From a virus: DNA of 54,501 bases. The stretch covers positions 1-54,501 of the IMG/VR virus record IMGVR_UViG_3300018757_000023; one strand, written 5' to 3'. Under the pieces are notes generated by a model that saw only the letters and a program-made list of their open reading frames with translations, did no database searches and was not told the origin of the DNA. The translations under genes were made by a program, and so were the position numbers. Each line of letters opens with the position of its first letter. Position 1 is the first letter of the stretch. Shown piece after piece: positions 39,488 through 46,792 of the stretch.

Positions 39488-39879
39488 TACCAACTGGAAG
39501 AAGCATCACACAGGCGATTGTAGAGGAGCAGCAACAGCCCTCCTTGACGTGGAAACTGGACCTAGAGAATAAACGCATTACACAGATGGTTGACGGGCTG
39601 GAAGCTGTAAAACAGGCGGCATTCATCATATTGGAAACAGAGCGATTCGCGTATCTCATATACAGCTTCAGCTTTGGAAGCGAACTACAAGGACTCATTG
39701 GGAAGAGCCCTCTTTTTGTGCAATCCGAAGTGCGCCGACTAATTCGCGAAGCACTCCTGCAGGATGACAGGATCACGGATGTGCGGGACCTAACGTTTCA
39801 GTCGCAGGGAGACTCCTTGCTAGTCGAATTTACGATAGTAACCATCTTTGGTGAATTCACCATGACGAGGGAGGTGTAA
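39484..39879 (+). CDS. xkdS: DUF2634 baseplate wedge protein (XkdS-like)
   Basis: The 131-residue product has TWKLDLENKRITQMVDGLEA, FAYLIYSFSFGSEL and a gp25-like helix with REALLQDDRI, typical of DUF2634/XkdS, the baseplate wedge lysozyme-like protein that starts sheath assembly. Confidence 0.9.
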   Translation: MIPTGRSITQAIVEEQQQPSLTWKLDLENKRITQMVDGLEAVKQAAFIILETERFAYLIYSFSFGSELQGLIGKSPLFVQSEVRRLIREALLQDDRITDVRDLTFQSQGDSLLVEFTIVTIFGEFTMTREV

Positions 39880-39881
39880 AA

Positions 39882-40979
39882 GTGTACGAGCAAATGAACT
39901 ATGAGTTCATCATGAAGCAGATGCTTGATAGTGTACCTCCTACGATTGATGGGAGAACTGTAGACAAACGGGAAGGAAGCTTGATTTATACGGCTTGCGC
40001 GGCAGTAGCCGCAAACATGGCGCAGATGTATGCAGACGTGGACATTAACTGGAATCTATCCTTTGCAGATACAGCTACTGGCGATGCTTTATCAAGGCGA
40101 ACTGCCGAATATGGCATAACCCGTGAACCAGCTACAAAAGCCAAGCGAAAAGGGCTGTTCTACGGAGAAAACAATTCGCCCATTGAAATTCCCATCGGAA
40201 GCCGCTTTTCACTGGATGCGCTGAACTTCATCGCGATTAAAGGCATCGGGCCGGGCGAATATGAAATGGAATGCGAGGAGACAGGATCGGTAGGAAACCA
40301 ACCATCCGGTCAAATGCTACCCATTGATTATATCCAGGGGCTTGTACGCGCAGATCTTACGGATGTCCTTGTGCCTGGTGAAGATCTGGAGACGGACGAA
40401 CACCTTCGCCAACGTTATTTTGATGCCATGAACGAACCCGCCTTCGGTGGAAATATCTCCGATTACAAGCAGAAAATCAACAGCATTGATGGCGTAGGAG
40501 CAACCAAAGTATTTCCAACCTGGCAAGGTGGAGGGACCGTTAAATGTACCATTATCGGTGCTGACTGGAATCCTCCATCCCCAACATTAGTTGATGAGGT
40601 ACAGACCATTGTAGATCCAACAGTGAACCAAGGAAAAGGTCTTGGCACTGCTCCTATCGGGCATACCGTTACCGTTACGGGTGCCGAAGCTGTTGCGATA
40701 AACATCGCCACAACGTTGACTCTAGCGGCCGGGACAACAGTAACCCAAGTGCAATCTCCGATTGAAGAAGCTATCGGAAACTATTTGCTTGGGCTACGAA
40801 AAACATGGGCAGATGCATCAGGCATTATTGTACGCGAGGCATTGATCGAGGCAGCTATCTTGTCTGTGTCTGGCGTGGTGGACGTGACCAACACAACATT
40901 AAACGGCTCTGCTGCAAACGTCACGCTAACCGAAGAACAGATCCCAAGTATAGGGACGGTGACTTTAAGTGTCAGCTGA
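39882..40979 (+). CDS. xkdT: Baseplate J-like protein (XkdT-like)
   Basis: The 365-residue protein has RTVDKREGSLIYTACAAVAA, then TEYGITREPATKAKRKG, DEHLRQRYFDAMNEPAFGGNI and KIHSIDGVG-like KINSIDGVGATKVFP, all diagnostic of Baseplate_J wedge proteins. A GTG start follows GGGAGGTG. It overlaps the next gene by 11 bases. Confidence 0.95.
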   Translation: MYEQMNYEFIMKQMLDSVPPTIDGRTVDKREGSLIYTACAAVAANMAQMYADVDINWNLSFADTATGDALSRRTAEYGITREPATKAKRKGLFYGENNSPIEIPIGSRFSLDALNFIAIKGIGPGEYEMECEETGSVGNQPSGQMLPIDYIQGLVRADLTDVLVPGEDLETDEHLRQRYFDAMNEPAFGGNISDYKQKINSIDGVGATKVFPTWQGGGTVKCTIIGADWNPPSPTLVDEVQTIVDPTVNQGKGLGTAPIGHTVTVTGAEAVAINIATTLTLAAGTTVTQVQSPIEEAIGNYLLGLRKTWADASGIIVREALIEAAILSVSGVVDVTNTTLNGSAANVTLTEEQIPSIGTVTLSVS

Positions 40980-41559
40980 CCGCATCTTAAAATATTGGCC
41001 CGAAATCTACCAAGAAGTTGATGATTTCGTCGCATTAGCGGATACTCAAGCGTCACAGGTAGATAACTTGGAAAAGGCTGTTCAGCAGCTATTTGATGAT
41101 CAGTTCGTCATGACTTCAAACGCGCAAGCAATCAAGCGAAGAGAGAAAATGCTTCGAATCCAAGCTGATCCAGCGAACGAATCACTTGAGTTTCGCAAAA
41201 AGCGGATCCTTAATCGTTATCAAACAAAGCCACCCTTTACAATCCGATGGCTCCAACGGCAGTTAAACGAGCTTGTGGGAGTCGGTTTGGTCGTTGTTGA
41301 TGTAGATGTTCAAAACTTCATCCTTTATGTTAGGGCAGACATCGACGATGCAGCTGTTTTTAAAGAAGTGAACCATACGGTGTTAACGGTTAAGCCTGCA
41401 AACCTGATCTACAACCAGCAAACAGAGATCAACGAGGGCATTACCCTCCAAGAGAATATTTATAAATCCACCTTGCAACGAATGACCGGCCTTTCAACAA
41501 CCTGGCAGCTGGGTGTCAGTCCATTTGCCGTTAGAGGAGAGGAGGTACAAATCAAGTGA
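40969..41559 (+). CDS. xkdU: DUF2313 tail protein (XkdU/YmfQ-like)
   Basis: The 196-residue protein (YWPEIYQEVDDFVALADTQA, RREKMLRIQADPANESLEFR, RQLNELVGVGLVVVDVD) is of the DUF2313/YmfQ family, which links wedge to fibres. It overlaps the next start by four bases. Confidence 0.9.
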   Translation: MSADRILKYWPEIYQEVDDFVALADTQASQVDNLEKAVQQLFDDQFVMTSNAQAIKRREKMLRIQADPANESLEFRKKRILNRYQTKPPFTIRWLQRQLNELVGVGLVVVDVDVQNFILYVRADIDDAAVFKEVNHTVLTVKPANLIYNQQTEINEGITLQENIYKSTLQRMTGLSTTWQLGVSPFAVRGEEVQIK

Positions 41560-41849
41560 TTACTGATCGTTTTCTTGGAAGTGTTGCTGGCTTTGTAAAT
41601 ACGAGCATCGCAAAAGTGGTACTGAATCAATCCTACGAAATCACCACCTTCGATGTGAAGGAAGTGCAGGGCAATGTAGTGATGATTGAATATATGGTAC
41701 CTGCCACCAGCGTTGATCTTGTCACTTTGATTCAGCTAAGAGATGCAGCAGGAGCGTTGATCACTGAAAACTCGGTGTACGTTCCAGTTCCATCTGACAC
41801 GATCATTAGGCAGCCTATTACAGTAAAAGAGCTTGTGGGAGTGGTGTAA
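41556..41849 (+). CDS. Hypothetical tail-region protein
   Basis: The 97-residue protein (VLNQSYEITTFDVKEVQGNV, DLVTLIQLRDAAGALITENS) is beta-rich and recurs, from memory, between XkdU and the fibre in Firmicutes myophages, sometimes annotated as ketopantoate hydroxymethyltransferase without support. It is probably a baseplate or fibre-base protein. Confidence 0.7.
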   Translation: MITDRFLGSVAGFVNTSIAKVVLNQSYEITTFDVKEVQGNVVMIEYMVPATSVDLVTLIQLRDAAGALITENSVYVPVPSDTIIRQPITVKELVGVV

Positions 41850-41901
41850 AAATGTGGATACCTGCCGATAACGGCCATATTGAGAAGGAAGGAGTGGTAA
41901 A

Positions 41902-43434
41902 GTGGCTAAAACTGTAGAGTTTGTAGCAACTGGAAGTGCTGCGTATCTTGCTAGTACAAGTTCTCTACAGGTAACCTTTCCTGGGAGTGCGCAGCCCGGA
42001 GACTTACTAGTCTTACAGTTAATTCGCAAAGCCGGGAATACATCAGTACCTTCAATACCTAGTGATTGGACTATTCAGTCAAGTATTAACCTTGCCAATA
42101 ACAGTTATTTTGCTCTTGCTACGAAGATGATGGAGCCAGGAGAAAGTAGTGTGGCTATCACACTCTCGCCCGCAGGAAGTTTGGGTGGAGTGGTTAGTGC
42201 CTATAGAAATGTAAATAAGGTTGCAGGTGCGACCGGAGTCTCATTTTCGGGTACTTCCTCCTTCAATCCGATCTCTTCGCCTTTTTCTGTACCTGAAACT
42301 GATACACTTGCCCTGATAATCACAACGGCAGGAGACGCAGCTGGTGGATTAACATTTACACCTCCGTCTTTGTTTTCCACTTATTCAAGGGTGTTTAGGG
42401 ACCGTACTTATCATACGTCAGGACGTCAGATGGCATCAGAAACATCTTTATCACCCTCACAAACTCTCACAAGGATGTCAGATGTATCGTCTGGAGCTAG
42501 CTTTTTGATGATGCTGGAGCCTATAAAAAATACTGCCCCAACACTTACACTCACGTCTCCTTCCGATAATCAGACATTGGTGGAAGGGAACACTTATGTG
42601 ATTGCCGGTTCAGCAACAGAGGCCGATTCCGGGAATGTAGTCACGGTTAAATACAAAATTGACGATGGCTCCACATATAACATCACCGCTTCGGTATCAG
42701 ACGGGACAACCCCGATCAATTTCAGCAAGACTCTGACATACCTGAATAATCGCCTTTATGACGGACAAAACCCAGTCACACCTATCTTAGATGAAAACGT
42801 CACACATAAGCTCACGGTTTGGGCAGAGGACGACCATGGCGGCAAGAGTCCCGAATCAACAAGGAACTTCACTGTATTGTATAATCAGCCTCCGCAAATT
42901 TCCGGAAGCGACCAGGACCTAGGAAGTATTGCCGCGCCTCCATCGATCCCATACTCTGTAACCGACATAGAAGGGTATTCCTTTACTATAACGGAGGCTG
43001 TTGATGGGAATACAATTCGATCCTTTCCGGGGGTGGATGGACAACAGGAAACGCTCACGGTTCCCGATGATATCTGGCTAACTTTGAAGCCCGATGTAAC
43101 ACATCAATTGACCATTACAGCAACAGACCAATATAACGCTTCATCAAAGCGGACTTACACGTTCAAGCGAACGGTTGATGGGATCGAGTTAGAAACGACC
43201 ATCCTCCCTGCAGATGCCAAGCCTACAAGAACAATTCTATCGCTTAATGGACAATTCCCTGCAGGTACTAATGTGAATGTGCTTGTCTGCAATAACGCGT
43301 ACGATCCAACTCCAACATGGGAAGATATGACTACTTCAGTCTTAAACAACAGGCCGTATGTCTTCACGAATGAAACCAGTACATCGGGACAATGGGGAAT
43401 AAAATTTAAGATCAGCATTATGCCGGGAGCGTGA
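41902..43434 (+). CDS. Putative tail fibre/adhesin with Ig-like repeats
   Basis: The 510-residue protein starts at GTG behind AAGGAAGGAG. The N-terminal domain (GSAQPGDLLVLQLIRKAGNT, MEPGESSVAITLSPAGSLGG) resembles the beta-sandwich found at fibre or wall-binding tips. Two Ig/cadherin-like repeats follow (APTLTLTSPSDNQTLVEG, HKLTVWAEDDHGGKSPES; then SYSVTDIEGYSF-like text and HQLTITATDQYNASSKR), and an acidic C-terminal domain ends it. It is Ser/Thr rich with almost no Cys. Host receptor binding is inferred from position and composition. Confidence 0.8.
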   Translation: MAKTVEFVATGSAAYLASTSSLQVTFPGSAQPGDLLVLQLIRKAGNTSVPSIPSDWTIQSSINLANNSYFALATKMMEPGESSVAITLSPAGSLGGVVSAYRNVNKVAGATGVSFSGTSSFNPISSPFSVPETDTLALIITTAGDAAGGLTFTPPSLFSTYSRVFRDRTYHTSGRQMASETSLSPSQTLTRMSDVSSGASFLMMLEPIKNTAPTLTLTSPSDNQTLVEGNTYVIAGSATEADSGNVVTVKYKIDDGSTYNITASVSDGTTPINFSKTLTYLNNRLYDGQNPVTPILDENVTHKLTVWAEDDHGGKSPESTRNFTVLYNQPPQISGSDQDLGSIAAPPSIPYSVTDIEGYSFTITEAVDGNTIRSFPGVDGQQETLTVPDDIWLTLKPDVTHQLTITATDQYNASSKRTYTFKRTVDGIELETTILPADAKPTRTILSLNGQFPAGTNVNVLVCNNAYDPTPTWEDMTTSVLNNRPYVFTNETSTSGQWGIKFKISIMPGA

Positions 43435-43440
43435 TCATGA

Positions 43441-43734
43441 TTGAGTTATACCGCAAAGCTTAATTGGAAATATAACGACACACCGACAGAGAATGACGCA
43501 AATCGTTGGGAAAAAGGGATTCTTAACAACTACCTTTCCATTGTCAATCTTACGACGCGGGTTCAAAAGGTGGAAGATGCGCTGTTCTCGGACATTGCTC
43601 ACAACAAATTCGAAGAGGATCTCGCTACTGTTGATGATGTGACAGTTACAAAGGGATGGTTCAACCAGTTATATCAGAGGCTTGAAGGTCCGAACGGAAT
43701 AATCCTAGACGGATTTGGAGGGGCTTACGAATGA
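43441..43734 (+). CDS. Tail fibre-associated protein
   Basis: The 97-residue product starts with TTG. It opens YTAKLNWKYNDTPTENDANRWEKGI, a motif widespread in N-terminal parts of Bacillus phage tail fibres, followed by a coiled-coil-like segment. It could be a trimeric fibre base or a detached fibre fragment. Confidence 0.7.
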   Translation: MSYTAKLNWKYNDTPTENDANRWEKGILNNYLSIVNLTTRVQKVEDALFSDIAHNKFEEDLATVDDVTVTKGWFNQLYQRLEGPNGIILDGFGGAYE

Positions 43735-43889
43735 TAATCATCAATCCTAAACCAATTTCGGAGATACAGAGGGAGAAAGAGTTATCTAAACTACCAATGA
43801 GCGACATTTATGAATTGGTTGCACAAATGAACGCAGACTGGTCTGCATTCCTCGAACATTACTTCAGTCAATTTCCAGATCAAGCCTAG
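43731..43889 (+). CDS. Small tail-region protein
   Basis: A 52-residue frame (MIIINPKPISEIQREKELSK...) overlaps the fibre-associated gene by four bases and ends 14 bases before XkdX. It is helical and acidic at the end. Similar short genes precede XkdX in other phages. Confidence 0.6.
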   Translation: MIIINPKPISEIQREKELSKLPMSDIYELVAQMNADWSAFLEHYFSQFPDQA

Positions 43890-43903
43890 GGAGGTTGCTA
43901 GAT

Positions 43904-44119
43904 ATGCCGATATATTCGTGGATGGTATCAACTTATGCGAGGGATATTTACATTTTTGGCAATCGGACATTCGCACAGATTCCAGAACCGTATGTTGAGC
44001 CGGTCAAAGAGTACGCAGCAAAAACATATAGGCAGGACCAGATCGATAATGCCTTGGATAAGGGCTGGATCACTCAGCAGGAGTACGACGATACCATGGC
44101 CTATAAAGCCAGCGCCTAA
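43904..44119 (+). CDS. xkdX: XkdX-family protein
   Basis: The C-terminal DNALDKGWITQQEYDDTMAY is the XkdX signature, and the 71-residue protein ends the tail operon as in PBSX. The ATG at 43904 follows GGGAGG. The XkdX function is not established. A terminator overlaps its end. Confidence 0.82.
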   Translation: MPIYSWMVSTYARDIYIFGNRTFAQIPEPYVEPVKEYAAKTYRQDQIDNALDKGWITQQEYDDTMAYKASA

Positions 44120-44133
44120 AGAGGCGTTTTTTT
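44112..44133 (+). terminator. Terminator of the tail operon
   Basis: GCGCCT-AAAG-AGGCG is followed by seven T residues. It starts inside the last codons of the XkdX gene and separates tail from lysis genes. Confidence 0.88.
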
Positions 44134-44148
44134 AATGCATAAAAAAAT

Positions 44149-44210
44149 CTGTGTGAGTAACCGGAGGGAGTGCGGACACACTTTCCTCCGGGTCATCCGC
44201 CCACACAGAA
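44149..44210 (+). ncRNA. Structured RNA element upstream of the lysis genes
   Basis: CTGTGTG (44149-44155) pairs with CACACAG (44202-44208). CCGGAGG (44161-44167) pairs with CCTCCGG (44185-44191), and AGTG/CACT close an apical loop CGGACA. The loop CGGA can pair with TCCG at 44196-44199, giving a pseudoknot. The element lies between a terminator and the first lysis gene. The pairing is read directly; a role in controlling lysis timing is inferred. ACACAGAAAAG recurs at about 44203 and 44247. Confidence 0.55.
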
Positions 44211-44268
44211 AAGCGAATGACAGACAGATTGTACCATTTTCAGAACACACAGAAAAGAGGGAACGTTC

Positions 44269-44532
44269 ATGCGCCGATTTTACATTTCTCTTGGCGTTGT
44301 TACCTTCATTGGGCTGCTCCATATTTCCAACTGGGCATATGAGAGTGCGGCGAAGGTAGATATAAATACGGCTGACAAAGAAATACTTGTGAGTTTACCT
44401 GGTATTGGGCAAGTCCTTGCTGACCGAATCATTGAAAACAGGCCCATAGAATCGCGGGAACAACTAGCCAATATCGACGGATTTGGAGATCAACGACTTA
44501 GAGCGATTGAAGGGAAGGTGCGTTTTCCATGA
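44269..44532 (+). CDS. ComEA-like helix-hairpin-helix protein with membrane anchor
   Basis: The 87-residue protein has an N-terminal signal or membrane segment (FYISLGVVTFIGLLHISNW) and a ComEA-type HhH domain: VDINTADKEILVSLPGIGQV and LADRIIENRPIESREQLANI. In ComEA this fold binds DNA outside the cell during competence. Here it opens the lysis cassette and overlaps the BhlA-like gene by four bases. It may bind DNA at the cell surface or act in infection; this placement is unusual. Confidence 0.82.
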   Translation: MRRFYISLGVVTFIGLLHISNWAYESAAKVDINTADKEILVSLPGIGQVLADRIIENRPIESREQLANIDGFGDQRLRAIEGKVRFP

Positions 44533-44807
44533 TTGACTTGGCTTTTTTTATGGAGGTTGCGGCAAGGTTTGGGCCTGCAGTAGCAATATTTTTGCTGATG
44601 GTGTTTTTCATCATAAGGGAATATCGCTTAGAAAAGAAAAGATCGCATGAATATGCATTGAAAATACACAACGAGGCAATTGCTCGGGAAGATAGATTAA
44701 TGCAACACGTAGATAGGATGCAGGAAACACAAGAAAAGATCGCTTCAACGCTCGAAAAAATGGAGTATCGAATTTCCAGGCTTGAAAATAATCTCGGGAC
44801 AAAATAG
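44529..44807 (+). CDS. BhlA/UviB-like holin
   Basis: One N-terminal membrane span (FGPAVAIFLLMVFFII) and a long charged coiled coil (QHVDRMQETQEKIASTLEKM, RISRLENNLGTK) are typical of the BhlA holin-like family (92 residues). It probably contributes to membrane lesions that release endolysin. It is coupled to the HhH gene. Confidence 0.85.
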   Translation: MIDLAFFMEVAARFGPAVAIFLLMVFFIIREYRLEKKRSHEYALKIHNEAIAREDRLMQHVDRMQETQEKIASTLEKMEYRISRLENNLGTK

Positions 44808-44818
44808 GAGGAATTGAA

Positions 44819-45082
44819 ATGATTGAAACTGGCATGATTGAAATTGGAGTAATGATTGCTTTGGTGTTGGCTATTGCTAAATGGTTGAAAATAGAGGCAG
44901 ACTTCCCTAACAAGTATATTCCGTTGTCCGTTGTGGTGCTTATGGTTGCGTTTAACTTGATCAACGCATCGTTATTCGGTGGGGACTACCTGGAAGCAGG
45001 TAAAATCGCATTCATTGAAGCTCTGGCGGCAATTGGTATTCACTCTGGGCTGAAGAACAGCTTCGAAAAGAGGGATGAATAA
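44819..45082 (+). CDS. Phage holin
   Basis: The 87-residue protein has two membrane spans (IGVMIALVLAIAKWL and YIPLSVVVLMVAFNLINASL) and a C-terminal segment with GIHSGLKNSFEK, the pattern of the phage holin family next to Bacillus endolysins. The stop codon abuts the endolysin start. Confidence 0.85.
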   Translation: MIETGMIEIGVMIALVLAIAKWLKIEADFPNKYIPLSVVVLMVAFNLINASLFGGDYLEAGKIAFIEALAAIGIHSGLKNSFEKRDE

Positions 45083-45958
45083 ATGACAATCAAAGGTATT
45101 GATTGTGCAATTCCTTTAACAGCGGATAAAGCAAAGAAGATCGCGGCGGCGGGAATGAAATTTGCCTGCCGCTATCTTGTTCCTGCCAACATGGCGTGGA
45201 AGCGTCTGACAAGGACCGAAGCTGAACTGATTACTGCAGAAGGCATGAAGGTAGTCAGCGTATTTCAACGCGGAACAAACGATGCAAAAGGTGGTGCAGC
45301 TAACGGTACAAGAGACGGAAGGGCAGCATATCAAGAAGCGAAACTAATCATGCAGCCCGAAGGTACAGCCATTTACTTTGCCGTTGATTACGATGCCCAG
45401 CCTGCAGACTACAACGCTATTGAGGCGTATTTGAGAGCAGTTGCGAAGGAGTTACCGGGCTACTTTGTTGGCGTTTATGGATCATACGCAGTTATCGAAG
45501 AAATGGCGAAACGCGATGCTTGCCAACGTTTCTGGCAAACGTATGCATGGAGTAAAGGCAGATTGTCCAAGGCGGCGAATCTGTATCAGTATCGAAACGG
45601 GCAGACTCTTGCAGGGCATACGGTGGACTTTAACGATGGCCTAGGAAACGAGGGGTGGTGGGACACTAATCCCCAAGTTGTGGATAATACTCGCAAACCT
45701 GTTAGCATCGAAGTCACTCTTCCTGTGAAAGGATATGTTGTCGAAGGTGTTTCTTATCTCCCGGTTCGTGCATTGGCGGAAGCAGTAGGCGCTACGGTCG
45801 AGTGGTTCCCAGAGACCAAGCAAGTGCAGGTGAATGGAAGGGACATTACTGAGACGATAGAAACAGGTGTAACCTACGCGCCAGCAAGGGAGCTAGCAGA
45901 GGTTCTTGGTTTATCCGTTGATTGGATTCCAGATTCAAAAACGGTGAAGTTTAACTGA
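45083..45958 (+). CDS. Endolysin: DUF1906 glycoside hydrolase-like domain plus stalk domain
   Basis: Residues about 1-200 are a DUF1906 (Rv2525c-like, GH25-related TIM barrel) domain: KGIDCAIPLTADKAKKIA, FACRYLVPAN, IYFAVDYDAQPADYNAIEAY and VDFNDG, with acidic catalytic residues expected in FAVDYD. The last 75 residues match the copper-amine-oxidase N-terminal-like stalk domain (GYVVEGVSYLPVRALAEAVG, VEWFPETKQVQVNG), here probably a cell-wall binding module. There is no signal peptide, so holins must release it. A terminator follows. Confidence 0.9.
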   Translation: MTIKGIDCAIPLTADKAKKIAAAGMKFACRYLVPANMAWKRLTRTEAELITAEGMKVVSVFQRGTNDAKGGAANGTRDGRAAYQEAKLIMQPEGTAIYFAVDYDAQPADYNAIEAYLRAVAKELPGYFVGVYGSYAVIEEMAKRDACQRFWQTYAWSKGRLSKAANLYQYRNGQTLAGHTVDFNDGLGNEGWWDTNPQVVDNTRKPVSIEVTLPVKGYVVEGVSYLPVRALAEAVGATVEWFPETKQVQVNGRDITETIETGVTYAPARELAEVLGLSVDWIPDSKTVKFN

Positions 45959-45960
45959 TG

Positions 45961-46003
45961 ATGCCCTCCTTCGGACCATAAATCCGGGGAGGGCATTTTT
46001 TGC
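45961..46003 (+). terminator. Terminator of the lysis operon
   Basis: ATGCCCTCC pairs with GGAGGGCAT around a second internal CGGA/TCCG pair, followed by TTTTTTGC. It starts two bases after the endolysin stop. Confidence 0.92.
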
Positions 46004-46122
46004 TTTATCGCACATATATCCACGATTTCTCCCTTGGATATGCCGGCTCCTAAAGATACCCGGAAAATATTACCTAATTTTCTGGCGAAATTGTTGTATG
46101 ATAGAAAAAGGAGGTGATTACT

Positions 46123-46344
46123 ATGGAACAAAGTATTCTGTTTGGACCTGGGGATAGACCAAGACATCAGCACAAAGTAAATTTGTTTACGGATCCAGAA
46201 TGGAAACTTGACAGCGGACCAGAATGGAAACTTGATGGGGGTCCCGGATATGATGATGATAGCCGCGCCCACTTCGGACCATTCGATCCGCCGTCACCGC
46301 TTCGATATGGACCGCCAGATGGCTGGGGAAAAGTACTCCACTAA
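46123..46344 (+). CDS. Isolated small Gly-Pro repeat peptide
   Basis: The 73-residue product follows an excellent AAAGGAGGTG and a TATGAT -10 box about 25 bases upstream. It carries a tandem PEWKLDSG/PEWKLDGG repeat and five xGPx units (FGPGD, SGPEW, GGPGY, FGPFD, YGPPD), and is rich in Asp, Pro, Gly, Trp and His with no Cys. There is no signal peptide or membrane span. A terminator overlaps its stop codon, so it is a self-contained cassette after lysis. No family is recognised; a peptide precursor, virion or regulatory peptide are all open. Confidence 0.75.
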   Translation: MEQSILFGPGDRPRHQHKVNLFTDPEWKLDSGPEWKLDGGPGYDDDSRAHFGPFDPPSPLRYGPPDGWGKVLH

Positions 46345-46361
46345 TAGTGGGGTATTTTTTT
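46334..46361 (+). terminator. Terminator of the Gly-Pro peptide cassette
   Basis: TACTCCACT pairs with AGTGGGGTA (one G-T pair), loop AAT, followed by seven T residues. It overlaps the TAA stop of the peptide gene. Confidence 0.88.
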
Positions 46362-46388
46362 GCTTGATAAATGAACTAATGCTTGCAT

Positions 46389-46416
46389 ATAATACAAACA
46401 AACGTTCTTGTATTAT
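46389..46416 (+). promoter_or_regulatory. Palindromic operator with LexA-like box
   Basis: ATAATACAA (46389-46397) and TTGTATTAT (46408-46416) form a perfect inverted repeat with a 10-base centre. Inside, CAAAC-AAAC-GTTCT (46395-46408) fits the B. subtilis LexA consensus CGAAC-RNRY-GTTYG with two outer mismatches. TATAAT (46388-46393) is a likely -10. The following gene may thus be induced by DNA damage or controlled by another dimeric repressor. Confidence 0.5.
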
Positions 46417-46434
46417 GCGTGTTTCTTGAATGGA

Positions 46435-46779
46435 ATGGTGACGATGATCGACGATGGTTGGAGAAAAACACTTCAGGAATGTATCGTATATGATCTACTT
46501 TTCAAAGCATTAATGGCAGATAAAGAGAAGATAGGCGGTACAGATTTAAAACTCCGCTATGGCCCCACGTTTGAAAAACTCTCCTTAATTGCCGAGAAAC
46601 AGCACCATCTTTACCGAAATGAACTGGGCAGACTCGGTTGCAAGATAGTCTCAAGACAGAATCAAAACGGCTTTTATACGGTTCAATGTAGGGTAAGGGG
46701 ATATATTGAGGAGGCAGTCTTTTCAGGTGAACTGCTGAAAGCTGAGTGCGAGGTAAGATTGCTGAACCTTATAGGGTAG
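46435..46779 (+). CDS. Hypothetical protein behind a possible SOS promoter
   Basis: The ATG at 46435 or 46444 gives a 111-114-residue protein: helical N-terminus (TLQECIVYDLLFKALMADKE, YGPTFEKLSLIAEKQHHLYR) then a beta-rich half (CKIVSRQNQNGFYTVQCRVR, GYIEEAVFSGELLKAECEVR). The fold looks like small plasmid and phage proteins of unknown function. It converges on the ATPase gene with 13 bases between. Confidence 0.65.
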   Translation: MVTMIDDGWRKTLQECIVYDLLFKALMADKEKIGGTDLKLRYGPTFEKLSLIAEKQHHLYRNELGRLGCKIVSRQNQNGFYTVQCRVRGYIEEAVFSGELLKAECEVRLLNLIG

Positions 46780-46792
46780 CAACTTGAAAATC

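Noticed and set aside
41852-41917. 21-codon frame before the tail fibre gene
   Set aside because: No convincing ribosome site; it contains the fibre's own site and ends inside the fibre start.
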